Assembly (NCBI RefSeq): GCF_000220505.1
Contig: NZ_AFPJ01000012.1
Coordinates: 1 to 64,000 of the forward strand
Source of the DNA: Microbulbifer agarilyticus S89
GTDB lineage: Bacteria > Pseudomonadota > Gammaproteobacteria > Pseudomonadales > Cellvibrionaceae
Direction of reading: 5' to 3'
Length of the DNA stretch: 64,000 nt
The notes below the pieces were generated by a model. That model did not search any database, was not told the origin of the DNA, and saw only the letters and a list, made by a program, of their open reading frames with translations. This document shows positions 12,234-20,594 of this stretch, in pieces (positions within the stretch are counted from its first letter, which is position 1; each line of letters starts with the position of its first letter). A program made the position numbers and the translations under genes.

Positions 12234-12878
12234 TCAGTCCTCGCGAACAAGGACGATCAGGTGGCGCTCGGCGTCGCACCCGGGTACTCGCAATGGGTGC
12301 ATCTGCTCGACCTTAATGCCTTTTGGCAATGCGCTCAACTCATCTTCCGGGATCTTGCCCTTCATCGCATAAAATCGGCCGGCTGGAGCGAGCAAGTGCT
12401 CACTCCCTTGCACCATATCCTGCAGTGAGGCAAACGCCCTGGAAACCACTCCGGCATATAGCTTCTCCGGCTGGTAGGCCTCCACCCGCTGGTTCACCAC
12501 GTTGATGTTGGCGAGCTTCAGCTGGCTGGCCACCTGAAACTGGAAGCGCGACTTTTTGCCATTACTGTCGAGCAGGCTGATGGGGCGCTCGGGGTGGACA
12601 ATCGCCAGCGGGATACCGGGCAGGCCACCGCCTGAGCCAACATCGATCAGCGGGGTCTGGTCGGCTGGACTGGTGCAACACAGGTTCACCACGCTCAGGC
12701 TGTCGATGATATGGCGCTCCAGCATTTCCGCCGGGTCGCGCACCGCGGACAGGTTGTAGGCGGCGTTCCAGCGCGCAAACAGGTCGAGGTAGGCCAGTAT
12801 CTTGTCCTGCTGCTCCCTGGTTAACGCCAGCTGTAACTGGTCTGCCGCCTGCTGCAGGCGGTTTCGAAACTGCTCCAT
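12234..12878 (-). CDS. rsmG: 16S rRNA (guanine527-N7)-methyltransferase
   Basis: 214 aa, normal length. The SAM-binding loop reads DVGSGGGLPGIPLAI (around residues 76-90), followed by LLDSNGKKSRFQ. This is the GidB/RsmG signature. The enzyme methylates G527 of 16S rRNA in the 530 loop, and its loss gives low-level streptomycin resistance in other bacteria. The start ATG is four bases after the mnmG stop, so the genes are transcriptionally coupled. Confidence 0.96.
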   Translation of the reverse strand: MEQFRNRLQQAADQLQLALTREQQDKILAYLDLFARWNAAYNLSAVRDPAEMLERHIIDSLSVVNLCCTSPADQTPLIDVGSGGGLPGIPLAIVHPERPISLLDSNGKKSRFQFQVASQLKLANINVVNQRVEAYQPEKLYAGVVSRAFASLQDMVQGSEHLLAPAGRFYAMKGKIPEDELSALPKGIKVEQMHPLRVPGCDAERHLIVLVRED

Positions 12879-12882
12879 TACC

Positions 12883-14772
12883 TCACACCGCCTTTTTGCG
12901 GGTCAGCAGTCCGCGCTTCTTCAGCTGGATCAACAGCAGCGACACCGCGGCTGGGGTCACCCCGGGCACGCGACTGGCTCGCGCCAGGGTATCGGGGCGC
13001 GCGTCCGTTAGCTTCTGCACCACCTCGTTGGACAGGCCGGACACCGCGCCATAGTCGAAATCCACGGGCAGGGGGGTGTCCTCGTAGGCCTGCAGGCGCT
13101 CGATGTCGTCGCGCTGGCGATCGATGTAACCGGCGTATTTGGCGGATATCTCCACCTGCTCGGCGACACGCTCGTCGGCGACCGCTTCACCTTTGAGGCT
13201 GGCGATATCGGTGTAAGTCAGCTCCGGACGCTTCAACAGGTCCTGCAGGCTGTATTCGCGCGCCAGCGGCTGCGGCAGCTTTTGCTCCACGCTTGCTGCC
13301 GCTTCGCTACCGGGCTGTACCCAGGTTTCCTTGAGGCGCTGTTGTTCGCGGGCAATGGCTTCGCGCTTTTCGCAGAAGGCCTGCCAGCGGATGTCGTCCA
13401 CCAGCCCCAGTTCGCGCCCCTTTTCGGTGAGGCGCAGGTCCGCATTGTCTTCGCGCAGCAACAGGCGGTATTCCGCGCGGCTGGTGAACATGCGGTAGGG
13501 CTCTTTGGTGCCGCTGGTGATTAGATCGTCCACCAGCACGCCGAGATAGGCCTCATCGCGGCGCGGCGACCAGGCATCTTTGTCCTGCGCCTGCAGCGCG
13601 GCATTGGCGCCGGCCAACAGGCCCTGGGCGGCAGCTTCCTCGTAACCGGTGGTGCCGTTGATCTGGCCGGCGAAGAACAGGCCGGAAATAAACTTGGTTT
13701 CCAGTGACGGCAACAGGTCGCGCGGATCGAAGAAATCGTATTCGATGGCATAGCCCGGGCGGGTGATATGCGCATTCTCAAAGCCCTTGATGGAGCGCAC
13801 CAGATTCATCTGCACATCGAACGGTAGGCTGGTGGAGATGCCATTGGGGTAGAGCTCGTTGGTGGTAAGTCCCTCGGGCTCGATAAAGATCTGGTGGCTG
13901 TCCTTGTCGGCGAAGCGGTGCACCTTGTCCTCGATGGACGGGCAGTAACGCGGGCCAATGCCCTCGATCACTCCGGAATACATGGGTGAGCGGTCCAGAC
14001 CACCACGGATAATGTCGTGGGTCTGCTCGTTGGTGTGGGTGATCCAGCAGCACACCTGTTGCGGATGCTGGGCGCGGTTGCCCAGGTAGGACATGACCGG
14101 CAGCGGCTCGTCGCCCCACTGCTCCTCCAGGCCGGAGAAGTCCACGGAGCGCGCGTCGATACGCGGCGGAGTGCCCGTTTTCAGGCGCTCAACGCGAAAC
14201 GGCAGCGCACGCAGGCGCTCGGCCAGCGCAATGGAGGGCGGGTCACCGGCTCGGCCACCGGCATGGTTGTCCAGGCCGATATGAATACGCCCACCGAGAA
14301 AGGTGCCAGCGGTAATGACCACGGTTTTGCCGCGGAAGCGCAGGCCCGCATTGGTTACCACACCGGTCACTCGGTCGTTGTCGACGATCAGGTCGTCGGC
14401 CGCTTGCTGGAAGATATCCAGGTTGGGCTGGTTCTCGAGGATATTGCGAATCGCGGCCTTGTATAGCGCGCGGTCGGCCTGGGCGCGAGTGGCGCGCACC
14501 GCGGGGCCCTTGCGGGCATTCAGCACGCGGAACTGGATACCACCGAGATCGGTGGCGGTGGCCATGGCGCCGCCGAGGGCGTCCACTTCTTTCACCAGGT
14601 GACTTTTACCGATGCCGCCGATGGCCGGGTTACAGGACATTTGCCCGAGCGTTTCGATGTTATGGGTCAGCAGCAGGGTGCGACTCCCCATGCGCGCAGA
14701 TGCCAGGCACGCCTCGGTGCCGGCATGTCCGCCGCCAATCACGATCACATCATATTGCGTGGGGTAATCCAT
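12883..14772 (-). CDS. mnmG: tRNA uridine-34 modification enzyme MnmG (GidA)
   Basis: 629 aa, full length. The FAD-binding loop [17 protein letters not shown] lies at residues 13-29. The cysteine motif [20 protein letters not shown] follows at about 46, and the C-terminal MnmE-binding helical domain ends with the usual [21 protein letters not shown]. With MnmE it installs the cmnm5/nm5 group at U34. Unlike the common arrangement, mnmE is not immediately upstream: about 4.3 kb containing oriC-like DNA and three plus-strand genes separates them. Confidence 0.98.
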   Translation of the reverse strand: MDYPTQYDVIVIGGGHAGTEACLASARMGSRTLLLTHNIETLGQMSCNPAIGGIGKSHLVKEVDALGGAMATATDLGGIQFRVLNARKGPAVRATRAQADRALYKAAIRNILENQPNLDIFQQAADDLIVDNDRVTGVVTNAGLRFRGKTVVITAGTFLGGRIHIGLDNHAGGRAGDPPSIALAERLRALPFRVERLKTGTPPRIDARSVDFSGLEEQWGDEPLPVMSYLGNRAQHPQQVCCWITHTNEQTHDIIRGGLDRSPMYSGVIEGIGPRYCPSIEDKVHRFADKDSHQIFIEPEGLTTNELYPNGISTSLPFDVQMNLVRSIKGFENAHITRPGYAIEYDFFDPRDLLPSLETKFISGLFFAGQINGTTGYEEAAAQGLLAGANAALQAQDKDAWSPRRDEAYLGVLVDDLITSGTKEPYRMFTSRAEYRLLLREDNADLRLTEKGRELGLVDDIRWQAFCEKREAIAREQQRLKETWVQPGSEAAASVEQKLPQPLAREYSLQDLLKRPELTYTDIASLKGEAVADERVAEQVEISAKYAGYIDRQRDDIERLQAYEDTPLPVDFDYGAVSGLSNEVVQKLTDARPDTLARASRVPGVTPAAVSLLLIQLKKRGLLTRKKAV

Positions 14773-15039
14773 AGGTTCAGCTCTGGGGTCAGCTTGGCCG
14801 CTGACAGGTCACGGTAAAAATCGGCCGCACATTATAGGCGCCTTGAGCTGTGCAAAAAAGCGGCATTTTGAAATTTCGTTTTCGTCGCTCTTATCTCTAT
14901 TTAAATAAAGTTATACATATCTTATGTGTATGTATGTGTTTATGTTTAATGTAGTTATATAGGGCAGTGTTTTTTACGTATAAGTGAAAAAAGACGTTTA
15001 AAAACAATTGGTTAGGCTAATGATAACTACCCTGTAAAC

Positions 15040-15056
15040 CCCTGCTTTTAGCAGGG
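15040..15056. other. Small hairpin inside the oriC candidate
   Basis: CCCTGC and GCAGGG form a six-bp stem with a five-base loop (TTTTA), at the boundary between the A+T-rich tract and the DnaA-box cluster. Its role is unknown. Confidence 0.4.
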
Positions 15057-15166
15057 TACAACCGCGGTATGGCAGTGTGGATGAGTGGGATAAGTCTGCA
15101 CCGATTCGCGCACTCGTGTATTTGTCCCCATTTGCGTACCGGTTTCCCCCCACTTTTCCACTGTTT

Positions 15167-15175
15167 TTATCCACA
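15167..15175 (+). promoter_or_regulatory. Perfect DnaA box
   Basis: TTATCCACA matches the strongest DnaA-binding consensus at all nine positions. It is the central box of the cluster upstream of mnmG. Confidence 0.85.
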
Positions 15176-15498
15176 CTGCGCTGTTTGACGTGAGGGTTGG
15201 TGCCATTTTGTGAATAAGTCTGTGGTTTAACGGGATAACAGCCTGTGCGGGGCATCTGGATAGGTGGTCTATCTGGATAACTCTGTGAATTTGTGTGCGC
15301 AACTCTTGTGGTTTGTGCGGGGAGAGCTTGTTGGAAAGTAAACCTAGCCCCGGCCACTTATCTGACTAGTTAGTCTTAAATGGATTTTTTGCGAGTGGAA
15401 ACTCGGTAGTCGATCTTCACAGAATTTTCACGTGCTTTTGACGCGCTCCTGATGTGGTGTCCGCCACTATCGCCCCACTAACACAACAGGAGAGCCCC

Positions 15499-16989
15499 AT
15501 GAAAACCTCAAACGGATCGATTGTCTCGAAGTTGGCAGTGGCGCTGCCGCTGGCTGCGGTAATTGCTGGTTGCTCAAGCGACAGCAACAACAATAACAGC
15601 GTGATTGAGTTTCCGCCGGCGGCAGAAGAGCCACCAGCCAGCGGTTTTATTCAGGTGGTGCACGCGTCACCTGACGCGCCGGCAGTGAATGTGTTGCTGA
15701 ACGGCACAGTGGCGATCGAGGGGCTGGATTACGCCGAGACCAGCGGTTTTGCCGAGCTGGATGCGGGCGACTATGACATCTCGGTGGAGGGGATCCTGCC
15801 CGGAGAGAACGCGTCAGTGATCGATGTTGCGGGCTTCACTATTGAAGAGAATGCGCGCCCGACGGTGATTGCGGTTGGCAACGTGGCAGAGATTGCGCCG
15901 CTGGTGGTCAGCGAATCGGCTTCTGATCCTGCCGATACCGAAGTTGCCCTGACGGTTACCCATGCCGCACCCGATGCGCCGCGGGTCGATGTGTATCTCA
16001 GTGCACCGGAAGATGATTTTGCCGGCCTGTCCGCCGCCTTCGCGTTTGAGTTTGGTGAGTCGATCGATGCGGGTGTGGTAATGGCCGAGCCAGTGCGGAT
16101 TCGGGTAGGCGTCGAAGATGACGTAGTGTATGACTCGGGCACCGTGGATCTCACCGCGTTTGCTGGTCAGAAACTGCTGGTAACCGCGATCGCCGCGGAG
16201 AACAGCACCGAGGCGGCGGCATCGCCGGTCAAGCTGCTGGTTACCACCGAGCAGGGCGAGTCGGTTGAGATCCTGGATATGGATACCAATGCCGGCGTGC
16301 GCGTAGTGCACCTGTCGCCGGATGCGAATGCCGCGGTGATGTCGGCCGGCGTCGACAGTGGCAATGTGGAAGTGTTTGCAACCAGTGAGGTACTGGGCAT
16401 GGATCCGGTGGAGTTGATTGCCGGTTTCAACTACCTGGATCAGTTCCCTGGTGAGAGTGCCTATGCCGGTGTGCCGGCTGCGAACTACGTATTCGATGTG
16501 GCCCCGGACACCAATATGGTGGGTGACAGTGTGTTTATGTCCGGTGACGTCGCACTGGAAGCCGGTACCGAGTACACCGTGGTAGCCGCTGGTCGTGTGC
16601 TGGGCACGCCCGCTTTCGGCCTGCTGCCTACCGTGGACGCTAACCGCGCCGTGGCAACCGAGGCTTCGGTGAAGGTGATCCACGCGGCGCCCGCCGCCGG
16701 TGACGTCGATGTGTACGTGACCGCCGCGGGTGAATTCTCGGCGATGGATGTCGAGGGTGGCCTCGCCGGTGCACCGCTGCTGGATGATTTCGCTTTTGGT
16801 GACATCACCGACTACGTAACCGTGGCGACCGGTGCCTACGATATTCGTGTGGTAGCCGGCGGCATGGTGGCCATCAACGTCGAGAACTTCGCGCTGGATG
16901 GTGGCGTAGTTGCCAGTGTGCTGGCCTACGGCCCGAGCGAACAGGGCGGCACTACGGAAGACTTTGGTGTCGTGGTGCTCACCAACTGA
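15499..16989 (+). CDS. DUF4397-repeat surface lipoprotein
   Basis: 496 aa. The N-terminus carries a lipoprotein signal ending in the lipobox VIAGC (cysteine about residue 24), followed by SSDSNNNNS, a flexible tether, so the mature protein is likely membrane-anchored and exposed. Four repeated units begin VVHASPDAPAVNVLL, VTHAAPDAPRVDVYL, VVHLSPDANAAV and VIHAAPAAGDVDVYV, the signature of DUF4397 beta-sandwich domains. The protein is very acidic and low in cysteine. I chose the ATG at 15499 because AGGAG lies seven to eight bases upstream. It is the first plus-strand gene right of the oriC candidate and has its own terminator. Function is unknown. Confidence 0.85.
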   Translation: MKTSNGSIVSKLAVALPLAAVIAGCSSDSNNNNSVIEFPPAAEEPPASGFIQVVHASPDAPAVNVLLNGTVAIEGLDYAETSGFAELDAGDYDISVEGILPGENASVIDVAGFTIEENARPTVIAVGNVAEIAPLVVSESASDPADTEVALTVTHAAPDAPRVDVYLSAPEDDFAGLSAAFAFEFGESIDAGVVMAEPVRIRVGVEDDVVYDSGTVDLTAFAGQKLLVTAIAAENSTEAAASPVKLLVTTEQGESVEILDMDTNAGVRVVHLSPDANAAVMSAGVDSGNVEVFATSEVLGMDPVELIAGFNYLDQFPGESAYAGVPAANYVFDVAPDTNMVGDSVFMSGDVALEAGTEYTVVAAGRVLGTPAFGLLPTVDANRAVATEASVKVIHAAPAAGDVDVYVTAAGEFSAMDVEGGLAGAPLLDDFAFGDITDYVTVATGAYDIRVVAGGMVAINVENFALDGGVVASVLAYGPSEQGGTTEDFGVVVLTN

Positions 16990-17037
16990 TTTCCGTATGA
17001 TTTCTCACGGGCAAGTGAGAGTGACATCAGAGCAGAG

Positions 17038-17070
17038 TGCGGGCCCATGTCGGGCCCGCATTTGTTTTTT
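17038..17070 (+). terminator. Terminator after the DUF4397 lipoprotein gene
   Basis: TGCGGGCCC and GGGCCCGCA form a nine-bp stem with a five-base loop, followed by TTTGTTTTTT. It separates the lipoprotein transcript from the two-component genes and overlaps the leader of the response regulator. Confidence 0.85.
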
Positions 17071-17097
17071 GGCAGCATTTTAGCGAGAGCAGTGGTG

Positions 17098-17793
17098 ATG
17101 CAAACAAACGGCACGGTTTTGCTCATTGAAGACCATCGCGATATTGCAGAAATGATTACCTCCTATTTGGAGGGACGCGGTTTTGTGGTGGATTACGCGG
17201 CGGACGGTGTGACCGGGCTGCATTTGGCAACCACCAAACCCGTGGACCTGGTGGTACTCGACCTGTCCCTGCCGGGCATCGACGGACTTGAGATCTGCCG
17301 GGCGATCCGCGAGCATGCCAGGCTGGATACTCCGATCATAATGTTGACCGCGCGCGACACGCTGGATGAAAAGGTTCTCGGGCTGAATGCCGGCGCCGAT
17401 GATTATCTGGTGAAGCCGTTTGCCATCCGTGAACTGGAGGCGCGGGTCAATGCGCAACTGCGCCGCAACCGGGCAGAACTCACGCGCGACAAACTCGTGG
17501 TGGGCGCACTGGAGCTGGACAAAAGTACCCTGCAGGTGCAGCGGGATGGGCAGGATATCCGGTTGCCCCCAATCGGCCTGCGTTTACTCGAAGCGCTGAT
17601 GCGCAGTTCGCCGGCGGTGATGAGTCGCGCGGAACTGGAGCGCAAGGTCTGGGGCGACATACTGCCCGACAGTGACACCCTGCGCAGCCATATGTACAGC
17701 TTGCGCAAGAAAGTCGACAAACCCTTCTCCCAGCAAATGATCCTGAACCACCCCGGCAGTGGTTATCAGTTAGTGGTTCCCGATGAGAAATAA
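17098..17793 (+). CDS. OmpR/PhoB-family response regulator
   Basis: 231 aa. The receiver domain has the acidic pair E11/D12, the phospho-acceptor D55 in VVLDLSLPG, a conserved threonine in MLTARD, and the lysine in DDYLVKPF. A winged-helix DNA-binding domain occupies about 130-231 (TLRSHMYSLRKKVDKPF is its recognition region; it ends GSGYQLV). I start at the ATG at 17098, where the conserved fold begins, rather than the upstream in-frame codon at 17047 inside the terminator. The gene overlaps the following kinase gene by 11 bases, so both are made from one transcript. The target genes are unknown. Confidence 0.9.
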   Translation: MQTNGTVLLIEDHRDIAEMITSYLEGRGFVVDYAADGVTGLHLATTKPVDLVVLDLSLPGIDGLEICRAIREHARLDTPIIMLTARDTLDEKVLGLNAGADDYLVKPFAIRELEARVNAQLRRNRAELTRDKLVVGALELDKSTLQVQRDGQDIRLPPIGLRLLEALMRSSPAVMSRAELERKVWGDILPDSDTLRSHMYSLRKKVDKPFSQQMILNHPGSGYQLVVPDEK

Positions 17794-19051
17794 TCGCCTG
17801 CAGGACAAAATCTTTCGCACCTTTGTACTACAGGGGTTGTTGATTGGCTTTGCCGTCATTCTCGGGGTGCTGCTGACCAACTGGCTACTGTCCCATCTGC
17901 TGGTACAGGAAGCGTTGGAGCGGGAAACTGCCCATTACTGGCAGCTGGTGGAAAAGAACCCCTCGGTACAGCTGTCCAATTCCCTGAATCTCCAGGGCTA
18001 CCTGTTTCCGCGGGACGCGGCTGCATTCCCGTGGCGCATGGCAACCGACGTCGCCGACGGCTACCACGAAGTAAAGGCCGACGAATTCAATTCGCTGTAT
18101 GTAAGTTCGCGCGGCGGCCAGCGCATGTTCCTGTTTTTTAACCGCTCCGGAGTGAATAGCCTGATTTCACTGTACGGACTGGTGCCGCTGGCGGTGGTGC
18201 TGCTGCTGCTGTATCTGGTGCTGTGGTTCAGTTACCTGCGCGCGCGGCGCGCGGTTTCCCCGACCATCGAACTGGCGCGGCTGATCAATATGCTGCCGGA
18301 GGAAAAAGGCGAAGTGGATCTGGCGGACCTGTTGCCCATGAGCCTGGATACCGAGGTGGCCATGCTGGTGGATGCGATTGAGCATTATCGCAGCAGGATC
18401 GCGCGCTTTGTCGACCGGGAACGCGCTTTTTCCCGGGATGCCAGCCACGAACTGCGCACCCCGATCACCGTGATTGCCATGTCCGCAGAGCTGCTTGCGG
18501 CGAAACCTGGTCTCGCCCACGAGGACCTGAAGCTGGTCGATCGCGTGCAGCGCGCCTGCCACGATATGCAGGAGCTGATCGATGCATTCTTGGCGTTGTC
18601 GCGTGAGCAGGGTGACGGTTTGCCCACGGAGCGCGTCGATGTGTGCGACCTGATCGCGCGGGAACACGAGGGTATCGCGCAGTTGGCAGAGCAGAAAGGC
18701 ATTGCGGTTGAGCTGGTGTGCCACTCGAGCTTGTTGTTGCAAGCGAATAAACGCGTGATCTCAATTCTGGTGGGTAACCTGATCCGCAACGCGGTGAACT
18801 ACACCGACCGCGGCAAAGTGGTGGTACGCGTAGGGGATGGCGAGGTCCAGGTCATCGACAGCGGCCGCGGGATCAGCGAGGACAAGCTGGCCAGTATCTA
18901 CGAACCGCACGTGCGGGGCAGTGAGCAATCGCGCTCCGGTTATGGTGTGGGATTGGCGATTGTGAAGCGCCTGTGTGAACAGAACGGTTGGCGGGTGTCG
19001 CTGGCCAGTGAAGAGGGCGCCGGTACCACCGCGACCCTCCGCTTTGCTTAA
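17783..19051 (+). CDS. Membrane sensor histidine kinase
   Basis: 422 aa. Two membrane helices (about residues 12-34 and 131-153) bracket a periplasmic sensor of roughly 100 residues with no recognised fold. A HAMP-like linker leads to the dimerisation helix with the phospho-histidine in ASHELRTPIT (about H222). The ATPase domain has an N box (NLIRNAVNYT), a G1 box (DSGRGIS) and a G2 box (GYGVGLAIV). It is the partner of the preceding regulator by overlap and orientation. The tail converges on mnmE with only about 55 bases between stops. Confidence 0.9.
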   Translation: MRNNRLQDKIFRTFVLQGLLIGFAVILGVLLTNWLLSHLLVQEALERETAHYWQLVEKNPSVQLSNSLNLQGYLFPRDAAAFPWRMATDVADGYHEVKADEFNSLYVSSRGGQRMFLFFNRSGVNSLISLYGLVPLAVVLLLLYLVLWFSYLRARRAVSPTIELARLINMLPEEKGEVDLADLLPMSLDTEVAMLVDAIEHYRSRIARFVDRERAFSRDASHELRTPITVIAMSAELLAAKPGLAHEDLKLVDRVQRACHDMQELIDAFLALSREQGDGLPTERVDVCDLIAREHEGIAQLAEQKGIAVELVCHSSLLLQANKRVISILVGNLIRNAVNYTDRGKVVVRVGDGEVQVIDSGRGISEDKLASIYEPHVRGSEQSRSGYGVGLAIVKRLCEQNGWRVSLASEEGAGTTATLRFA

Positions 19052-19088
19052 TGCCCGGCGTCACCGCCAGGTTTGTTATCCGGCGCCG

Positions 19089-19120
19089 TTTATTTACCAA
19101 TACATTTATTTACCAATACA
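19089..19120. repeat. 16-bp tandem duplication of the mnmE 3' end
   Basis: TTTATTTACCAATACA occurs twice back to back (19089-19104 and 19105-19120). Read on the minus strand, the inner copy encodes the last codons of mnmE (C-I-G-K-stop) and the outer copy repeats them just past the stop. The mnmE 3' end (TTCTGTATTGGTAAATAA here) is the site where SGI1-type integrative elements insert, so this may be an attachment-site scar. Confidence 0.8.
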
Positions 19121-20479
19121 GAAGCTGCCGAAAATCTTGCCGAGTAACTCGTCGGCGGTCATGGCGCCGGTGATTTCCCCAAGGGACTGTTGCGCCTGGC
19201 GCAGATCTTCCGCCAGCAGTTCGCCGGCGCCACTGGCGGTGAGCTGGGCCTGGCCGGCGGTGATAAATGCCCGCGCCTGAGCTAGGGCGTCGAGGTGACG
19301 GCGGCGCGCACTGAAACTTCCCTCGTTCCCGGACTGGTACCCCATGCATTGCTTCAGGTGATCGCGCAGGGCGTTGATGCCCGCGCCGGTTTTGGCGCTG
19401 ATGGCGACCACCGGTACCCCATCACTGTGGGCTTGCAGCCCAGAGCTGTAGTCGGTGAGGTCGATCTTGTTGACCACCAGGGTCAGTTTGTCCGGGTCCG
19501 GCAGCTGGGCGGTGAATTCCGGCCAGGCTTGTTCGGGGTCGAGGCTGGTGACTTCCGCGGCATCCACCACCAGCAGCACGCGATCGGCGCTGTGAATCTC
19601 GTCCCACGCGCGCTGCATGCCAATTCGTTCCACCTGATCTGGGGATTCCCGCAAACCGGCGGTGTCGGCGATGTGCAGGGGCATACCATCGATATGAATA
19701 TGCTCGCGCAGTACATCGCGGGTGGTGCCGGCGATGTCGGTGACGATGGCCGAGTCTTTGCCGGCCAGTGCATTTAATAGACTCGACTTGCCCGCATTGG
19801 GTTTGCCGGCGATAGCCACCTGCATGCCCTCCCGCGTAATCGCGCCCTGGCGCGCTTCTGCTTCCACGCTGTCGAGTTGGGCCAGCAGCGCCTCAATATC
19901 GGCAGCAACTTTGCCATCGGCAAGAAAATCGATTTCTTCTTCAGGAAAATCGATGGCTGCTTCGACGTAGATACGTAAATGCGTCAGTTTTTCCGCTAAG
20001 TCTTCGATTTTTTCGGAGAATACTCCCTGCAGCGAGCGCAGTGCATTCTGCGCGGCCTGGGTGGTACCGGCGTCAATCAGGTCGGCAATGGCCTCGGCCT
20101 GGGCCAGATCCAGCTTGTCGTTGAGAAATGCGCGCTCGGAAAACTCGCCGGGACGTGCCTGGCGTGCGCCCATCTCGATGAGCGCGGCAAGCAGCGTGTC
20201 GAGGATTACCGGGCCACCATGCCCTTGCAGTTCCACCACGTCCTCACCGGTGAAGGAGTTAGGTCCGGGCAAGTAGAGTGCCAGACCCTGGTCGAGGAGT
20301 TGGTCCCGATGGGCGAAATCGCAGTAGTGGGCAAAGCGGGGCTTGAAGGATTTGGCGCATAGCTGTTCGCCGATCTTGCGCGCGTCGGGTCCGGACAGGC
20401 GAATCACGCCGATGCCGCCACGGCCCGGTGGGGTGGCGACGGCAGCGATGGTCTCTTTGCTGAGGCTTTGCAGGGACAT
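19106..20479 (-). CDS. mnmE: tRNA modification GTPase MnmE (TrmE)
   Basis: 457 aa, full length. The N-terminal folate-binding domain ([21 protein letters not shown]) is followed by the G domain, with G1 [12 protein letters not shown] (about residue 225), G3 DTAG, and NKID for base specificity. The C-terminal helical domain ends in the conserved CIGK, whose cysteine is important for activity. With MnmG it modifies U34 of tRNAs. Its 3' end is tandemly duplicated just past the stop codon. Confidence 0.98.
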   Translation of the reverse strand: MSLQSLSKETIAAVATPPGRGGIGVIRLSGPDARKIGEQLCAKSFKPRFAHYCDFAHRDQLLDQGLALYLPGPNSFTGEDVVELQGHGGPVILDTLLAALIEMGARQARPGEFSERAFLNDKLDLAQAEAIADLIDAGTTQAAQNALRSLQGVFSEKIEDLAEKLTHLRIYVEAAIDFPEEEIDFLADGKVAADIEALLAQLDSVEAEARQGAITREGMQVAIAGKPNAGKSSLLNALAGKDSAIVTDIAGTTRDVLREHIHIDGMPLHIADTAGLRESPDQVERIGMQRAWDEIHSADRVLLVVDAAEVTSLDPEQAWPEFTAQLPDPDKLTLVVNKIDLTDYSSGLQAHSDGVPVVAISAKTGAGINALRDHLKQCMGYQSGNEGSFSARRRHLDALAQARAFITAGQAQLTASGAGELLAEDLRQAQQSLGEITGAMTADELLGKIFGSFCIGK

Positions 20480-20543
20480 AGTTTGAGTTTATCCGACTTT
20501 CCAAAACGGGCTTTATGAACAGGTTGCGCCTATGGGGTTCACC

Positions 20544-20574
20544 AAAAAGAAGGGCCGCTACTAGCGGCCCTTCT
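20544..20574 (-). terminator. Terminator of the rpmH-rnpA-yidD-yidC operon
   Basis: On the minus strand, AGAAGGGCCGCTA pairs with TAGCGGCCCTTCT and is followed by TTTT. It lies 20 bases after the yidC stop, so mnmE is probably transcribed from its own promoter in 20480-20543. Confidence 0.85.
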
Positions 20575-20594
20575 GGATGTCACGATCACGCAAA

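Larger units (their letters stand above)
14840..15420. other. Candidate chromosomal origin oriC (mnmG side)
   Basis: This gene-free interval upstream of mnmG starts with an A+T-rich tract: by count, 88 of the 120 bases at 14881-15000 are A or T, in an otherwise G+C-rich window. It is followed by a cluster of DnaA-box sequences: a perfect TTATCCACA at 15167-15175, and one-mismatch boxes at 15076-15084 (TGTGGATGA), 15209-15217 (TGTGAATAA) and 15272-15280 (TCTGGATAA). A two-mismatch box lies at 15154-15162. An unwinding element beside clustered boxes next to gidA/mnmG is the E. coli/Vibrio plan. A competing candidate lies upstream of dnaA. Confidence 0.65.

Noticed and set aside
12050-12250. 67-residue N-terminal extension of ParA
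   Set aside because: It overlaps rsmG and lacks ParA character, while the TTG at 12049 begins the conserved Walker A region.
15429-15444. CACGTG-containing sequence near the oriC candidate
   Set aside because: Only about nine of 16 bases match parS, so it is likely chance.
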